The notes under the pieces: model-generated
Database searches by the model: none
Told to the model about the DNA's origin: nothing
The model's input: the letters and a program-made list of their open reading frames with translations, nothing else
Position numbers and translations under genes: made by a program
From: Pseudomonas nitroreducens
GTDB taxonomy: Bacteria; Pseudomonadota; Gammaproteobacteria; Pseudomonadales; Pseudomonadaceae
Assembly: GCF_014204515.1 (NCBI RefSeq)
Contig: NZ_JACHLI010000013.1
Coordinates: forward strand, 62,001 to 126,000
Length of the DNA stretch: 64,000 nt
Direction of reading: 5' to 3'
In this document: positions 17,383 to 26,740 of the stretch, piece by piece
How the letters are laid out: each line of letters begins with the position of its first letter
Position numbering within the stretch: position 1 is the first letter of the stretch

Positions 17383-18186
17383 TTATGGCTGGCTCTGCCA
17401 GAAGGTGGAGAACTCCTCGAACGGATAGCGCGTGCCGTCGTAGCTGACGGTCCTGCGCACGGTCCTTGGTGCGCCGACATCGTCACCTTCGTGTTCGCGC
17501 TGCACCTTCGCGGTCACCACCAGGTCCGTGTAGCCGTGGTGACTGTCCTTGCCCATGGCCAGTGTCAGTTGCGAGCGTTCGATGACCAGCTTGTCGCTGC
17601 CACCGCAGACCACGCCTTCGAGTGTCGTCCACTGCCGCAGGTAGGTGCGGAACACCGGCTTGAGCTGCTCGCCCTGCGGCGCGTAGAGGCTGAAGTCGTC
17701 GTAGGACCAGGCGTCCGGGCAACTGGCGCCGCGCGCCACGCTGCCGATGATCAGGCCGAAGCCACGCACATCCGGCGCCAGGCGATAACGTGCGGTGTCG
17801 AGCCACAGGCTGGAGCTGTCGATCTCCACCATGGCGTCCTCTTCGATGCTGTCATCGTTGCGCGTTACCAGCTTGCCGCTGCCGGTATCGAGCTGACCGA
17901 CCAGCAGGTTGAGGCTGCGCTCGCCCGACTCGGTCTGGTCACCCACCGAGCTGTAGGCGACGGCGACCACTTCGAGTTTCGGATCGTCCGGCCAGGGCTT
18001 GCAGGCAGCGGCCACCACAGGACCGCTGGTTTCGGGGCCAGGGGCTTGCCAGCCCTGTTGGCCGAGCAATCCGGCCAGGGTTTGCAAGGTGGCGGCGTCG
18101 CAGGGTTGCGCCGTGCGTTCCGCCGCACCAGCGCTGCCGACGATTGCCAGCAGCGTGGCGCAGGTCCATTTCCCTATGGGGTACAT
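17383..18186 (-). CDS. Uncharacterised secreted protein
   Basis: Protein of 267 residues with an N-terminal signal peptide (MYPIGKWTCATLLAIVGSAG then AAE, cleavage probably near residue 22). The mature part has conserved-looking cysteines at AQPCDAA, AAACKPWP, GASCPDAW and GVVCGGSD, consistent with disulfides in the periplasm. It also contains ARYRLAPDVRGFGLIIGSVA. I do not recognise the family. ATG 18186 is chosen because it begins the signal peptide and has GGAG upstream; the frame stays open further upstream but reads as shadow sequence. Downstream it runs into a REP pair. Confidence 0.8.
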   Translation of the reverse strand: MYPIGKWTCATLLAIVGSAGAAERTAQPCDAATLQTLAGLLGQQGWQAPGPETSGPVVAAACKPWPDDPKLEVVAVAYSSVGDQTESGERSLNLLVGQLDTGSGKLVTRNDDSIEEDAMVEIDSSSLWLDTARYRLAPDVRGFGLIIGSVARGASCPDAWSYDDFSLYAPQGEQLKPVFRTYLRQWTTLEGVVCGGSDKLVIERSQLTLAMGKDSHHGYTDLVVTAKVQREHEGDDVGAPRTVRRTVSYDGTRYPFEEFSTFWQSQP

Positions 18187-18212
18187 CGGATGCTCCTTGG
18201 GTGGTCGAGGGA

Positions 18213-19448
18213 TCAGCGGCCTTCGCTGTCCTTCCATTTGCTCATCAGGGTATTGGATTCCAGGCTCTCGTCGAGCAGCTTCTTCGCCGTCTCCACGCCG
18301 GCCACCGGCAGGCCGGCGGGGTCGAGCAGGCCGATCTGCACCAGCACGCTGGCCTGGTCCCAGTAGATGTGTTCGTGGCACAGCTTGTCGCCACGGAAAC
18401 GGATCACGCCGAGCATGGGGATTTCCACGTACTTGCCGGTGGGCGGCACGCCGGGGAGCATCCAGTCGATCTCGCTGGTGTGGGTGAAGCACATGACGAA
18501 TTCGTCCACCACCTGCAGCGCGCCGACGGTACGGGAGATCGGTACCAGCTTCATGTCTGGCGGATTGCCGTGGACGAAGTGGTTGCGGTAGAAGCGCGCC
18601 AGCTCGTCCTGGCCGACGCCGCCGGTCATGGTCGGGATGTGGTTGACGTAGGGCTGGGCGACCATGGTTGCCATGGTGGCGGGTACGTCGCGGGCGGCGA
18701 ATTCGTGGTGGATGTGGTCTTCCCAGAGCTGCGACAGGTCGAAGTCCGGGCCGATCTCGCGTTTGAGCGCGCCGATGCTGCGCTCGTGGGCCATCAGCGC
18801 GGCAGGCTTGTCGAAGTGCATGCCGTTCGGGCGGGCGAAGGCGTGGTCGACGCCGGGGTAGCTGTAGATTTCCGCCTTCGGCAGTTTGCCGAGGACCTCG
18901 CCGATGGCGGCGCGGGCGTTGGCGTCGCAGTACACGTCCTGCTCGGCGAAGTGCAGCACCAGGCGGCCCTGGATATTCTTTGCCTCGTCGAGCATCTGCT
19001 CGATGCCCATGCCGTAGTAGCCCACCGAGCAGGCGGCGTCGGTGCGCGCGGCGGTGAGGTAGGCGAGCTTGCCGCCAAGGCAGAAACCGACGTAGCCGAT
19101 GCCGCGCTCCTCGACCTCTGGCAGGCCGCGCAGGGCGTCCATGGCGGCGGCGATGTCATCGACGCCCTTGTCCACGTCGAAGCGCTGGAACAGGCCGATG
19201 GCCTGGCCGAACTCGGCCTCGCTGTAGCCCAGCTCCAGGTTCGGCTGCAGACGCCAGAACAGGTCGGGGACCAGGGCGACGTAGCCTTCCTCGGCGTAGC
19301 TGTCGGCGATGCTGCGCATGTTGGCGTTGACGCCGAAAATCTCCTGGCCGATCACCACGCCGGGGCCGTGCCCGCTGGCCGGTACCGCGAGATAACCGCT
19401 GAAGCTGCCGCTGCCGTCACGCGCGACGATGCTGATGTTCTTGCCCAT
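18213..19448 (-). CDS. Dienelactone hydrolase fused to SnoaL-like domain
   Basis: Two-domain protein of 411 residues. Residues 1-235 are a dienelactone hydrolase (alpha/beta-hydrolase): GVVIGQEIFGVNANMRSIAD, the nucleophile elbow GYVGFCLGGKLAYL with catalytic Cys, the acid in AEQDVYCDANARAA and the histidine in YPGVDHAFARP. Residues from about 270 on form a SnoaL/NTF2-like domain (VGQDELARFYRNHFVHGNPP, then EIDWMLPGVPPTGKYVEIPM). ATG 19448 has GGAGGGAG just upstream. The substrate is unknown. The secreted-protein gene follows 26 bp downstream on the same strand. Confidence 0.9.
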   Translation of the reverse strand: MGKNISIVARDGSGSFSGYLAVPASGHGPGVVIGQEIFGVNANMRSIADSYAEEGYVALVPDLFWRLQPNLELGYSEAEFGQAIGLFQRFDVDKGVDDIAAAMDALRGLPEVEERGIGYVGFCLGGKLAYLTAARTDAACSVGYYGMGIEQMLDEAKNIQGRLVLHFAEQDVYCDANARAAIGEVLGKLPKAEIYSYPGVDHAFARPNGMHFDKPAALMAHERSIGALKREIGPDFDLSQLWEDHIHHEFAARDVPATMATMVAQPYVNHIPTMTGGVGQDELARFYRNHFVHGNPPDMKLVPISRTVGALQVVDEFVMCFTHTSEIDWMLPGVPPTGKYVEIPMLGVIRFRGDKLCHEHIYWDQASVLVQIGLLDPAGLPVAGVETAKKLLDESLESNTLMSKWKDSEGR

Positions 19449-19618
19449 GTTCCACTCCCTCCAGGCTCGTTGTTGTGTTGTTCTGGCGACGCATAGGGTG
19501 CGTGCTGGAGCGGCGCCTGCCAAGTGGCCGATGCTGCGATGGCAGTTGACAGTGGGGCGCCACAGGCCCACAACTCGGGTTCCAATGCCCGATCAGGAAC
19601 GCAAGGAGGACAGTCCCG

Positions 19619-20161
19619 ATGCTGCTGCGCGCCCAGGCTTCGACCCTGCTGATCATCGACATCCAGGAACGCCTGTTCCCGGCCATCCACGACAACGAGG
19701 CGGTGCTGGAGCACAGCGCCTGGCTGCTGGCCGTCGCACGCCGGCTGGGTGTGCCGGTGCTGGCCACCGAGCAGTATCCGAAGGGCCTGGGCCCGACGCT
19801 GCCGGCGTTGCGTGACGAGCTGGCCGCGGGCGAGGTGCTGGAGAAGATCGCCTTTTCCGCCGTGACTGACCCCGGCCTGTTGCAGATGGCCGGTGCCGAG
19901 CGCCGGCAGTTCGTGGTCTGCGGCACCGAGGCGCACGTCTGCGTGCTGCAGACGGTGCTTGGCCTGCTGGCCGAGGATCGCGAAGTCTTCGTGGTGGAAG
20001 AGGCCGTCGGCTCGCGCCGCCCGCAGGACAAGGCGCTGGCGCTGGAGCGCCTGCGTCAGGCCGGCGCGGTGATCGTCTCGCGGGAGATGGTCGCCTTCGA
20101 GTGGCTGGAGCGCGCGGGGACGGAAGTCTTCCGCGAGATCAGCCGGCAGTTCATCCGCTGA
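19619..20161 (+). CDS. Isochorismatase-family hydrolase
   Basis: Cysteine hydrolase of 180 residues. The catalytic triad is visible as Asp in TLLIIDIQERLFP, Lys in EVLEKIAFSAV, and Cys in VCGTEAHVCVLQT, preceded by the cis-peptide region. Proteins of this length resemble YcaC-like or ISOC1-like hydrolases rather than the EntB isochorismatase, so the substrate is open. ATG 19619 has AAGGAGG upstream. It is divergent from the dienelactone-hydrolase fusion and its stop abuts the stop of the convergent LysR gene. Confidence 0.9.
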   Translation: MLLRAQASTLLIIDIQERLFPAIHDNEAVLEHSAWLLAVARRLGVPVLATEQYPKGLGPTLPALRDELAAGEVLEKIAFSAVTDPGLLQMAGAERRQFVVCGTEAHVCVLQTVLGLLAEDREVFVVEEAVGSRRPQDKALALERLRQAGAVIVSREMVAFEWLERAGTEVFREISRQFIR

Positions 20162-21052
20162 TCAGCGCGTGACGAACAGGCGGTCGCCGAGGAAGTCGAG
20201 GAACACCCGCAGCTTGAGCGGCATGCGCCGGCCCGCCGGCCACAGCGCGTGGAAGCTGCCCTGGTGCGCGGTGTGGTCGCCCAGCACCTGGATCAGCCGG
20301 CCGTCGTTCAGCGCGCTGCGCACCGCGAAGTCGGGCAGGCAGGCGATGCCCATGCCCTGGCTGGCAACGTTGATCAGCATGTCGGCGGTGTTGCAGATCA
20401 GTCCGCCGTCCAGGCGCGGCTCCGCTTCGCCGGGAGCGAGCGTGAGCGGCCAGCGCTGCACCAGCCCGCTGCTCGGGTAGCGGTAGTGCAGGCACAGGTG
20501 CTCATTGAGGTCTGCCGGCCGCCGCGGCGTGCCGTACTGGCGCAGATAACCGGGAGAGGCCACCAGCAGCAGGTTGAAGTCGCCCAGCTTGCGGGCCTTG
20601 AGCCGCGAGTCGCGCAGCTCGCCGCCGCGCACCACGAGATCGAAACCCTCTTCGATGACGTCCACCAGGCGGTCGGTGAAGTCGATGTCCAGCTGGATGC
20701 GTGGATAGCAGCGGAGGAATTCCGGCAGCACCTGGGGCAGCAGCCCGGCCACTAGCGGCATGCTGATCTTCAGCCGGCCACGGGCCTGCTGGGTGGACAG
20801 CGCCAGCTCCTGCTCCGCCGCTTCCAGCTCGTCGAGGATGCGTCGGCAACGTTCGAGGAACAGCTGGCCTTCGTTGGACAGGCTCAGGCTGCGCGTGCTG
20901 CGGTGGAACAGGCGCACGCCCAGGCGTTCTTCCAGGCGCGCAATGCTCTTGCCCACCGCCGAAGCGGAGAGGCCCAGCAGGCGCGCGGCCTGGGCGAAGC
21001 TCAGGGAGTCGGCGACCTGGAGGAACACGCGTAGGCCGTTGAGGCTGTCCAT
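20162..21052 (-). CDS. LysR-family transcriptional regulator
   Basis: Regulator of 296 residues. Residues 1-60 form the winged helix (MDSLNGLRVFLQVADSLSFA, AARLLGLSASAVGKSIARLE). The rest is the LysR effector domain of the CrgA-like subgroup, with GRLKISMPLVAGLLPQVLPE and DLVVRGGELRDSRL. ATG 21052 is the conserved start; the frame extends upstream only because the region is GC-rich. It is divergent from the MFS gene, with a 157-bp gap that should hold both promoters, so control of that exporter is likely. Confidence 0.93.
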   Translation of the reverse strand: MDSLNGLRVFLQVADSLSFAQAARLLGLSASAVGKSIARLEERLGVRLFHRSTRSLSLSNEGQLFLERCRRILDELEAAEQELALSTQQARGRLKISMPLVAGLLPQVLPEFLRCYPRIQLDIDFTDRLVDVIEEGFDLVVRGGELRDSRLKARKLGDFNLLLVASPGYLRQYGTPRRPADLNEHLCLHYRYPSSGLVQRWPLTLAPGEAEPRLDGGLICNTADMLINVASQGMGIACLPDFAVRSALNDGRLIQVLGDHTAHQGSFHALWPAGRRMPLKLRVFLDFLGDRLFVTR

Positions 21053-21209
21053 GGGGCAGTATCCGTGCGGGTGGGCGGCCATTGTGCCGCGTGCTGGGGG
21101 AGCGATTGCGGACACAGGTGTCCGTTTTGATCGGAATCCTAGCCTGTTTTTCCGTAATGCCGGGTTGTTTAGCGTTCGGCGGGTCTTCTCTGATTCCTGT
21201 GGACCCACC

Positions 21210-22733
21210 ATGACCCCTTCTCAAGCTATTCCCGAAAGCCGGCCCGAGGCCTCGCGCTGGCTGCTGTTGCTCGCCGCCAGCCTGACGGCGGTGCTGATCC
21301 CCCTGTGCTTCACCGGGCCGGCCGTGGTGCTGCCGGCCATTGCCCACGAGCTGGGCGGCTCGGCGGTGGCGCTGAACTGGATCGTCAACGGCTACGTGCT
21401 GGCCTACGGCGCGGCGATGATGGCCGCCGGCAGCCTGGCGGACGTGTATGGGCGCAAGCGCGTCTGGCTGGTCGGCCTGGCGCTGTTCTGCGTGACTACC
21501 CTGGCGATTCCGCTGGCTGGCTCGGTGGCGGCCATCGATGTGCTGCGCCTGGTGCAGGGCGCGGGTGGCTCGGCGGCCTTCGCCGCCGCCATGGCGGCAC
21601 TGGCGCAGGAGTTCGACGGGCCGATCCGCACGCGGGTGTTCAGCCTGCTGGGGACGACCTTCGGTGTCGGCCTGGCATTCGGCCCGCTGCTGGCCGGCTG
21701 GCTCACCGACGGGCCGGGTTGGCGTTGGGTATTCCTGGTGCCGGCGGTGTGTGCGCTGGCTTCGGTGCCGGTGGTCGTGCGCTGCTGCCGCGAGACCCGC
21801 GACCCGCAGGCGCGTGGCCTGGACTGGCCGGGTGCGTTGAGTTTCACCGCCGCCTTGAGCCTGTTCACCTATGGCTTGTTGCTGGCCCCTGAACAGGGTT
21901 GGATGAGCCTGGGCGTGATCACCGCGCTGGTGTTGAGCGTGGTGCTGCTCGGGCTGTTCGTTGCCGTCGAGCGGCGTGTCGAGCGGCCGCTGCTGGACCT
22001 GTCGCTGTTCAGTCAGTGGCGCTTCGTCGGCGTGCAACTGCTGGGCGCATCGCCGGCGTTCGCCTACGTGGTGCTGATCGTGCTGCTGCCGGGGCGCTTC
22101 ATCGGTATAGAAGGGCAGGGCGCGCTGCAGGCCGGCTGGACCATGTTGGCGCTGTCGGCGCCGTTGCTGGTGGTGCCCTTCCTGGCGTCGCTGCTGGCGA
22201 AGCACTTCAGCGCTGGCAGCCTCTCGGCGGTGGGCTTGCTGATCGTCGCGGGAGGGCTGCTCTGGCTGGCGCGCAACCTGGCCGATGGTGCTGCCGTGGA
22301 TGCGCCGCTGCTGCTGATCGGCATCGGCATCGGTCTGCCCTGGGGGCTGATGGACGGCCTGGCGGTGAGCGTGGTCGAGCGCGAACGCGCCGGGATGGCG
22401 ACGGGCATCTTCAACACGGTGCGGGTATCCGCCGATGCGGTGGCCATCGCGGTGGTCGGCGCCTTGCTGGCGACGCTGCTCGCCGCGCAACTGCAACCTC
22501 TGGGACTGGCCACGGCCGATCGCCTGATGAGCGCCAACCAGTTGGCCATCGGCAACCTGGCGGCAGTGGTCGAGCGACTGCCGCAGCTGTCGCCAGAGCA
22601 ATTGCGCAGTGATTACCAGGCCGCGTTCAGCCGGGTGCTGGAAGTGCTGGCGGGCGTGACCTTCGTCGTCGCCGGGCTGGTGTTCGCTTTGTTGGGCCGG
22701 GAGCAGGCGCCGTTACTCGTTGCGGAGGTGTGA
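21210..22733 (+). CDS. MFS drug transporter, 14-helix DHA2 type
   Basis: Integral membrane protein of 507 residues with about 14 hydrophobic segments. Family markers include LNWIVNGYVLAYGAAMMAAG, GSLADVYGRKRVWLVGLALF (motif A between TM2 and TM3) and the TM5 antiporter motif region LGTTFGVGLAFGPLLAGWL. This points to proton-coupled efflux of hydrophobic compounds of the EmrB/QacA kind. ATG 21210 begins the conserved N-terminus, right after the intergenic region shared with the LysR gene. Confidence 0.92.
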   Translation: MTPSQAIPESRPEASRWLLLLAASLTAVLIPLCFTGPAVVLPAIAHELGGSAVALNWIVNGYVLAYGAAMMAAGSLADVYGRKRVWLVGLALFCVTTLAIPLAGSVAAIDVLRLVQGAGGSAAFAAAMAALAQEFDGPIRTRVFSLLGTTFGVGLAFGPLLAGWLTDGPGWRWVFLVPAVCALASVPVVVRCCRETRDPQARGLDWPGALSFTAALSLFTYGLLLAPEQGWMSLGVITALVLSVVLLGLFVAVERRVERPLLDLSLFSQWRFVGVQLLGASPAFAYVVLIVLLPGRFIGIEGQGALQAGWTMLALSAPLLVVPFLASLLAKHFSAGSLSAVGLLIVAGGLLWLARNLADGAAVDAPLLLIGIGIGLPWGLMDGLAVSVVERERAGMATGIFNTVRVSADAVAIAVVGALLATLLAAQLQPLGLATADRLMSANQLAIGNLAAVVERLPQLSPEQLRSDYQAAFSRVLEVLAGVTFVVAGLVFALLGREQAPLLVAEV

Positions 22734-22740
22734 GTCAGAA

Positions 22741-22829
22741 CGTAGGGCGAATAACCGCTTGCGGTTATCCGCCGAGCCCTTGCGCGCGGGTGGGCGGCGG
22801 ATAACGCGTGCCGCGTTATGCGCCCTACG
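22741..22829. repeat. Inverted-repeat element (CGTAGGGCG arms)
   Basis: Arms CGTAGGGCG (22741-22749) and CGCCCTACG (22821-22829) enclose two smaller palindromes, around ATAACCGCTTGCGGTTAT (22751-22768) and ATAACGCGTGCCGCGTTAT (22801-22819). It lies between convergent MFS and rlmF genes. This is a third repeat family in the window. Confidence 0.8.
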
Positions 22830-22841
22830 GGACCCGTAGGC

Positions 22842-23825
22842 TCAGCGGCGGCGCTGTTCCGGTTCGAGGAAGGTCCAGGCGACGAAGCGGCTCTGTTTCT
22901 GTCCCTGGGCCATGTCCACGGTGCGGATGGAGATGGCGCCGGCCTTCTTCAGCGCACGGCGGAAGTCATCGAGGTTGCCGGCCTTGGACACCAGCGAGCT
23001 GAACCAGCGCACCTGCTGGCCGACCTCGGCGCTTTCCGCTGCCAGTTTGCGCAGGAAGGCGATCTCGCCACCTTCGCACCACAGCTCGTTGCTCTGCCCG
23101 CCGAAGTTGAGCTTGGGCAATTGGCGCGACGGGTCGAGCTTGCCGAGGTTCTTCCACTTGCGCCGGCTGCCGCTGCTGGCTTCCTCGGGCGAGGAATGGA
23201 ACGGCGGATTGCACAGGGTTGCGTCGAAGCGCTCATCGGCGTGCAGCAGGCCGCGGAAGATGTGTTTCGCCTCGTGCTGCTGGCGCAGTTCGATGGCTTC
23301 GCCCAGACCCGGATTGCCATGGATGATGGCGTGGGCGGAAGCCAGGGCGGCCGGCTCGATGTCCGAGCCGAGGAAGCGCCAGCCGTAGTCGCGGTGGCCG
23401 ATCAGGGGGTAGATGCAGTTGGCGCCGACGCCGATGTCCAGCACGCGCACGTCCGGCCCGCGCGGCACGCTGCCGTCGTTTTCCTCGGCGAGCAGGTCGG
23501 CCAGGTAATGCACGTAGTCCGCGCGGCCTGGGATCGGCGGGCAGAGGAAGCCGGCGGGAATGTCCCACTGGCCGATGCCGTACTGCGCCTTGAGCAGCGC
23601 GCGGTTGAACACGCGAACCGCCTCGGGGCTGGCGAAATCGATGCTCGGCTTGCCATAGGGGTTGGTGATGACGAAGCGGCCCAGCTCCGGGCAGCCCTCG
23701 ATCAGCGCCGGAAAGTCATAGTGCCCCTGGTGCCGGTTACGCGGGTGCAGCAGGTTCGGCCGCTTGTCGGCAGGGTCGCGCAACGGCTCGGTGGGTTTGG
23801 CAGGGCGTTTCGGCGATTTCGACAT
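22842..23825 (-). CDS. rlmF: 23S rRNA (adenine(1618)-N(6))-methyltransferase RlmF
   Basis: SAM-dependent rRNA methyltransferase of 327 residues. The SAM-binding strand reads [18 protein letters not shown], the N6-adenine catalytic motif is [12 protein letters not shown], and RKWKNLGK and FNFGGQ-like segments ([20 protein letters not shown]) match RlmF. The N-terminus ([20 protein letters not shown]) is the family's conserved beginning; an extra basic Pro/Lys-rich leader precedes it. It is followed on the same strand by a structured repeat. Confidence 0.95.
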   Translation of the reverse strand: MSKSPKRPAKPTEPLRDPADKRPNLLHPRNRHQGHYDFPALIEGCPELGRFVITNPYGKPSIDFASPEAVRVFNRALLKAQYGIGQWDIPAGFLCPPIPGRADYVHYLADLLAEENDGSVPRGPDVRVLDIGVGANCIYPLIGHRDYGWRFLGSDIEPAALASAHAIIHGNPGLGEAIELRQQHEAKHIFRGLLHADERFDATLCNPPFHSSPEEASSGSRRKWKNLGKLDPSRQLPKLNFGGQSNELWCEGGEIAFLRKLAAESAEVGQQVRWFSSLVSKAGNLDDFRRALKKAGAISIRTVDMAQGQKQSRFVAWTFLEPEQRRR

Positions 23826-23876
23826 GATGGCAGCGGGGCAGGGAAACGGTGGGCGATTTTCCCACAGATGGCTGCT

Positions 23877-24455
23877 TCAGCCGAGCAGCACGTTGCCCAG
23901 GCGCTCGAACAGCAGGCAGCAGAGCAACAGCGGGATCGGCAGGCCGAGCAGGGTGCCGAGCATGTAGGGCCAGAAGCCGATGCCCGACAGCGCCAGGCTG
24001 TAGTTCAGCGTCGGCGAGGTGATGAAGGCATGGCGCAGGAGGAACACGCTGGTGGCCGGGCGCTGGTCGAGGTGGCTGAACACTGCGCGGGTCAGCTTGT
24101 TGTTCAGCAGGCGCAGGCCGTTGCCGCCGACCGCGCGGACGATCAGGAAGGTGAAGCCGCAGGAGAACACCGCCGCGCAGTAGGTGATCAGCCCGCCCCA
24201 CAGCTTGCCCATGGCCAGCACGGCGGCGGCGAGGAACAGCAGGCCGGGGATGTGCAGCAGGTTGCCCAGGGCGAACAGGCCGACGAACAGCAGCAGGCCG
24301 CGCAGGCGGTTGTCGGTCAGCTCACTGCGCAGGTAGTCGAGGCTGAACTCCTCGTGCAGGCCGCTGGCGCGGTACAGCAGTACCAGCACGATGGCGAAGG
24401 CCAGCAGCAGGATCAGTCGGCGGAAACGCCAGAGGGCGGGTGGCACGGCAATCAT
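23877..24455 (-). CDS. TVP38/TMEM64-family (VTT domain) membrane protein
   Basis: Inner-membrane protein of 192 residues with about five hydrophobic segments, beginning LILLLAFAIVLVLLYRASGL. The VTT/SNARE-associated core is visible in FVGLFALGNLLHIPGLLFLA and GKLWGGLITYCAAVFSCGFT, followed by RAVGGNGLRLLNNKLTR. DedA/VTT proteins are linked to lipid scrambling or membrane homeostasis; nothing more precise can be said. It lies 10 bp after a small winged-helix gene on the same strand, probably one transcript. Confidence 0.88.
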   Translation of the reverse strand: MIAVPPALWRFRRLILLLAFAIVLVLLYRASGLHEEFSLDYLRSELTDNRLRGLLLFVGLFALGNLLHIPGLLFLAAAVLAMGKLWGGLITYCAAVFSCGFTFLIVRAVGGNGLRLLNNKLTRAVFSHLDQRPATSVFLLRHAFITSPTLNYSLALSGIGFWPYMLGTLLGLPIPLLLCCLLFERLGNVLLG

Positions 24456-24465
24456 CGGGGTGGGC

Positions 24466-24762
24466 TCAGGGGTATTGCAGGATGTCCTTGATCTGCGCCA
24501 GGTGCGCGGCGATCCAGCGCGGATCGATGGCGCCCCAGTCGCGGATGCGGTAGTGGCCGGCGTTGTTGCGCTCGCCGTCGTGCTGCTCGAAGGCGCAGTC
24601 GATGTCCAGGTCGGCCAGCGCGGCCAGGGTGTCCTGGGCAGTGCGCCGCGGCATGCCGGTAGCTTCCATCAGCGCCGGGACGCTGGTGGCGGTGCCGCTG
24701 TCGATCAGCCAGGCGACGTAGAGGCGGCGGTAGAAACTGCTTTTGGTCTTGCTCACTTCCAT
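24466..24762 (-). CDS. Small winged-helix DNA-binding protein
   Basis: Protein of 98 residues with a helix-turn-helix segment, SVPALMEATGMPRRTAQDTL, followed by a wing (CAFEQHDGERNNAGHYRIRD) and a C-terminal helix. This resembles short helix-turn-helix proteins found widely in Pseudomonas. The ATG at 24762 begins MEVSKTKSSFYRRLYVAWLI. It may regulate the VTT-protein gene it precedes, but no operator is evident. Confidence 0.82.
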   Translation of the reverse strand: MEVSKTKSSFYRRLYVAWLIDSGTATSVPALMEATGMPRRTAQDTLAALADLDIDCAFEQHDGERNNAGHYRIRDWGAIDPRWIAAHLAQIKDILQYP

Positions 24763-24796
24763 CGCGACGAATCCTTGGCGATCTTTTAAGGGACGG

Positions 24797-26626
24797 CTAC
24801 AGCGGCAGCAGCCAGGGTACCAGCACCACGCTGATGATCATCACCAGAATCGTGAAGGGTACGCCAACCTTGACGAAATCGGCGAAGCGATAACGCCCCG
24901 GCCCCAGCACCAGGGTGTTCACCGGCGAGGAAATCGGCGTCATGAAGGCGGCCGAGGCGGCCAGTGCGACGATCATCGCGAAGGCTTCGGGGGACGCGCC
25001 CAGGGCCTTGGCCGTGGCGATGGCCACCGGCGCCATGAGCACGGCGGTGGCGGTGTTGGAGATGAACAGGCCGATCACCGCGGTGAGCACGAACAGGCTG
25101 GCGAGGATGGCGTACGGCCCGGCGCCGCCAAGGGCACCGACCAGGCCGTTGACCGCCAGGGTGATGCCGCCGGTTTTCTGCAACGCCAGGGCGAAGGGCA
25201 GCATGCCGACGATCAGCAGCAGGCTCTGCCAGTGGATGGCGCGGTAGGCGCTGTCCATGTCGATGCAGCGGAACGCGCCCATCAGCAGGCAGGCGATCAG
25301 CGCCGCCATGACGTTGGGCACCAGCCCGCTGACCATCAGGATCACCATCACCGCCAGGCTGAACAGCGCGTGGGGCGCCTGGCTGGCGGCGGGGGCGGCC
25401 TCGTCGACCTCGGCGGGCAGGCTGAGCACCAGGAAGTCACGACTGCGTGCCTGCAGCTGGCGGATTTCCTTCCAGTCGCCGATCACCAGCAGGGTGTCGC
25501 CGACCTTCAGCTTGGCTTCCAGCAGGCCCTCGACCAGGGCTTCGCGGTTGCGCCGCAGACCGACCACGTTGAGGCCGAACTGGCTGCGGAATTCCAGGTC
25601 GCGCACGCTCTTGCCCAATAGCGCCGATTCCGGCGGCAGGGTGACTTCGGCCATGCCCACCTCGTGGGCGCGCTCGGTGAAGTAGTCGCCCTGCAGGCTC
25701 AGCGGCTCCAGGCCGTATTCGTGGTACATGCCGAGCAGGTCGCTGCGTTCGCCGTAGATATCCACCAGCAGCACGTCGCCGGCGTGCAGCACGATGTTGG
25801 CGCTGGGGGTGAGTATCTTCAGGCGGAAGTGCACCATGCGCTCGATGGCCACCACGTTGGTCCCGGCACGGGCGCGCAGCTCCACGTCGGCCAGGCTCAT
25901 GCCCACCAGCTGTGAGTCGGGGCGGATGCGCAGGCGCCGCTCGCGGCCGGCCAGCTGGTAGTCACGGATCAGGTCGCCCAGCGTACGACGCTTGACGCTC
26001 TGCTTGTCGTCGCCCTCGTCATCGCCCAGCCAGTGGCGCGCCACCAGCATGTAGCCGACGCCGAAAACCAGTACCACCAGGCCGAACGGTGTGAAGCTGA
26101 AGAAGCCGAAGCCCTTCGAACCCTCGCGTACCAGCTCGCTGTGCACGACCACGTTGGGCGCGGTGGCGACCAGGGTGAGCATGCCGCTGATCAGCCCGGC
26201 GAAGCTCAGCGGCATCATCAGCCGGCGCGGCGAAACGTGCAGGCGCGCGGCGATGCTCAGCACCACAGGGATGAAGATGGCCACCACGCCGGTGGAACTC
26301 ATCACCGAACCGAGCCCGGCCACGGCGAGCATCAGCAGCACCAGCAGCCGCGTCTCGCTGGCGCCGGCGCGACGGGTCAGCCATTCGCCGATGCGGTAGG
26401 CCACGCCGGTGCGTACCAGGCCCTCGCCGATGACGAACAGCGCGGCGATCAGGATGACGTTGGGATCGGCGAAGCCGGCCAGCGACTCCTGCACGCTGAG
26501 GATGCCCGACAGCGGCAGCGCGACCATCACCAGCAGGGCGACCACGTCCATGCGTGGCCGGTTGATGACGAACAGCCCGACGGCGGTGGCGAGCAGGGCG
26601 AGGACCCAGATCAGTGGCAGGCTCAT
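24797..26626 (-). CDS. SLC13/DASS-family permease with TrkA-C domains
   Basis: Membrane transporter of 609 residues. Two blocks of transmembrane helices with SLC13 signatures ([20 protein letters not shown] near 55 and [20 protein letters not shown] near 535) flank two cytoplasmic TrkA-C/RCK-C domains at about 210-370, one containing [20 protein letters not shown] and the other [20 protein letters not shown]. Such proteins move divalent anions with Na+ or H+, for example sulfate or dicarboxylates; the substrate is not decidable. ATG 26626 gives the conserved first helix ([20 protein letters not shown]). Confidence 0.93.
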   Translation of the reverse strand: MSLPLIWVLALLATAVGLFVINRPRMDVVALLVMVALPLSGILSVQESLAGFADPNVILIAALFVIGEGLVRTGVAYRIGEWLTRRAGASETRLLVLLMLAVAGLGSVMSSTGVVAIFIPVVLSIAARLHVSPRRLMMPLSFAGLISGMLTLVATAPNVVVHSELVREGSKGFGFFSFTPFGLVVLVFGVGYMLVARHWLGDDEGDDKQSVKRRTLGDLIRDYQLAGRERRLRIRPDSQLVGMSLADVELRARAGTNVVAIERMVHFRLKILTPSANIVLHAGDVLLVDIYGERSDLLGMYHEYGLEPLSLQGDYFTERAHEVGMAEVTLPPESALLGKSVRDLEFRSQFGLNVVGLRRNREALVEGLLEAKLKVGDTLLVIGDWKEIRQLQARSRDFLVLSLPAEVDEAAPAASQAPHALFSLAVMVILMVSGLVPNVMAALIACLLMGAFRCIDMDSAYRAIHWQSLLLIVGMLPFALALQKTGGITLAVNGLVGALGGAGPYAILASLFVLTAVIGLFISNTATAVLMAPVAIATAKALGASPEAFAMIVALAASAAFMTPISSPVNTLVLGPGRYRFADFVKVGVPFTILVMIISVVLVPWLLPL

Positions 26627-26740
26627 GCGCTTCCCTAGCGATTCTTCGGCGCGCCATTGTGCCCGCGGCGGCGGGCGCAATGCTTTGATCCGATGCAGCT
26701 TAGCGAAGCGCGACGCCCGGCGCGCGGGCGGATTTCGTCG

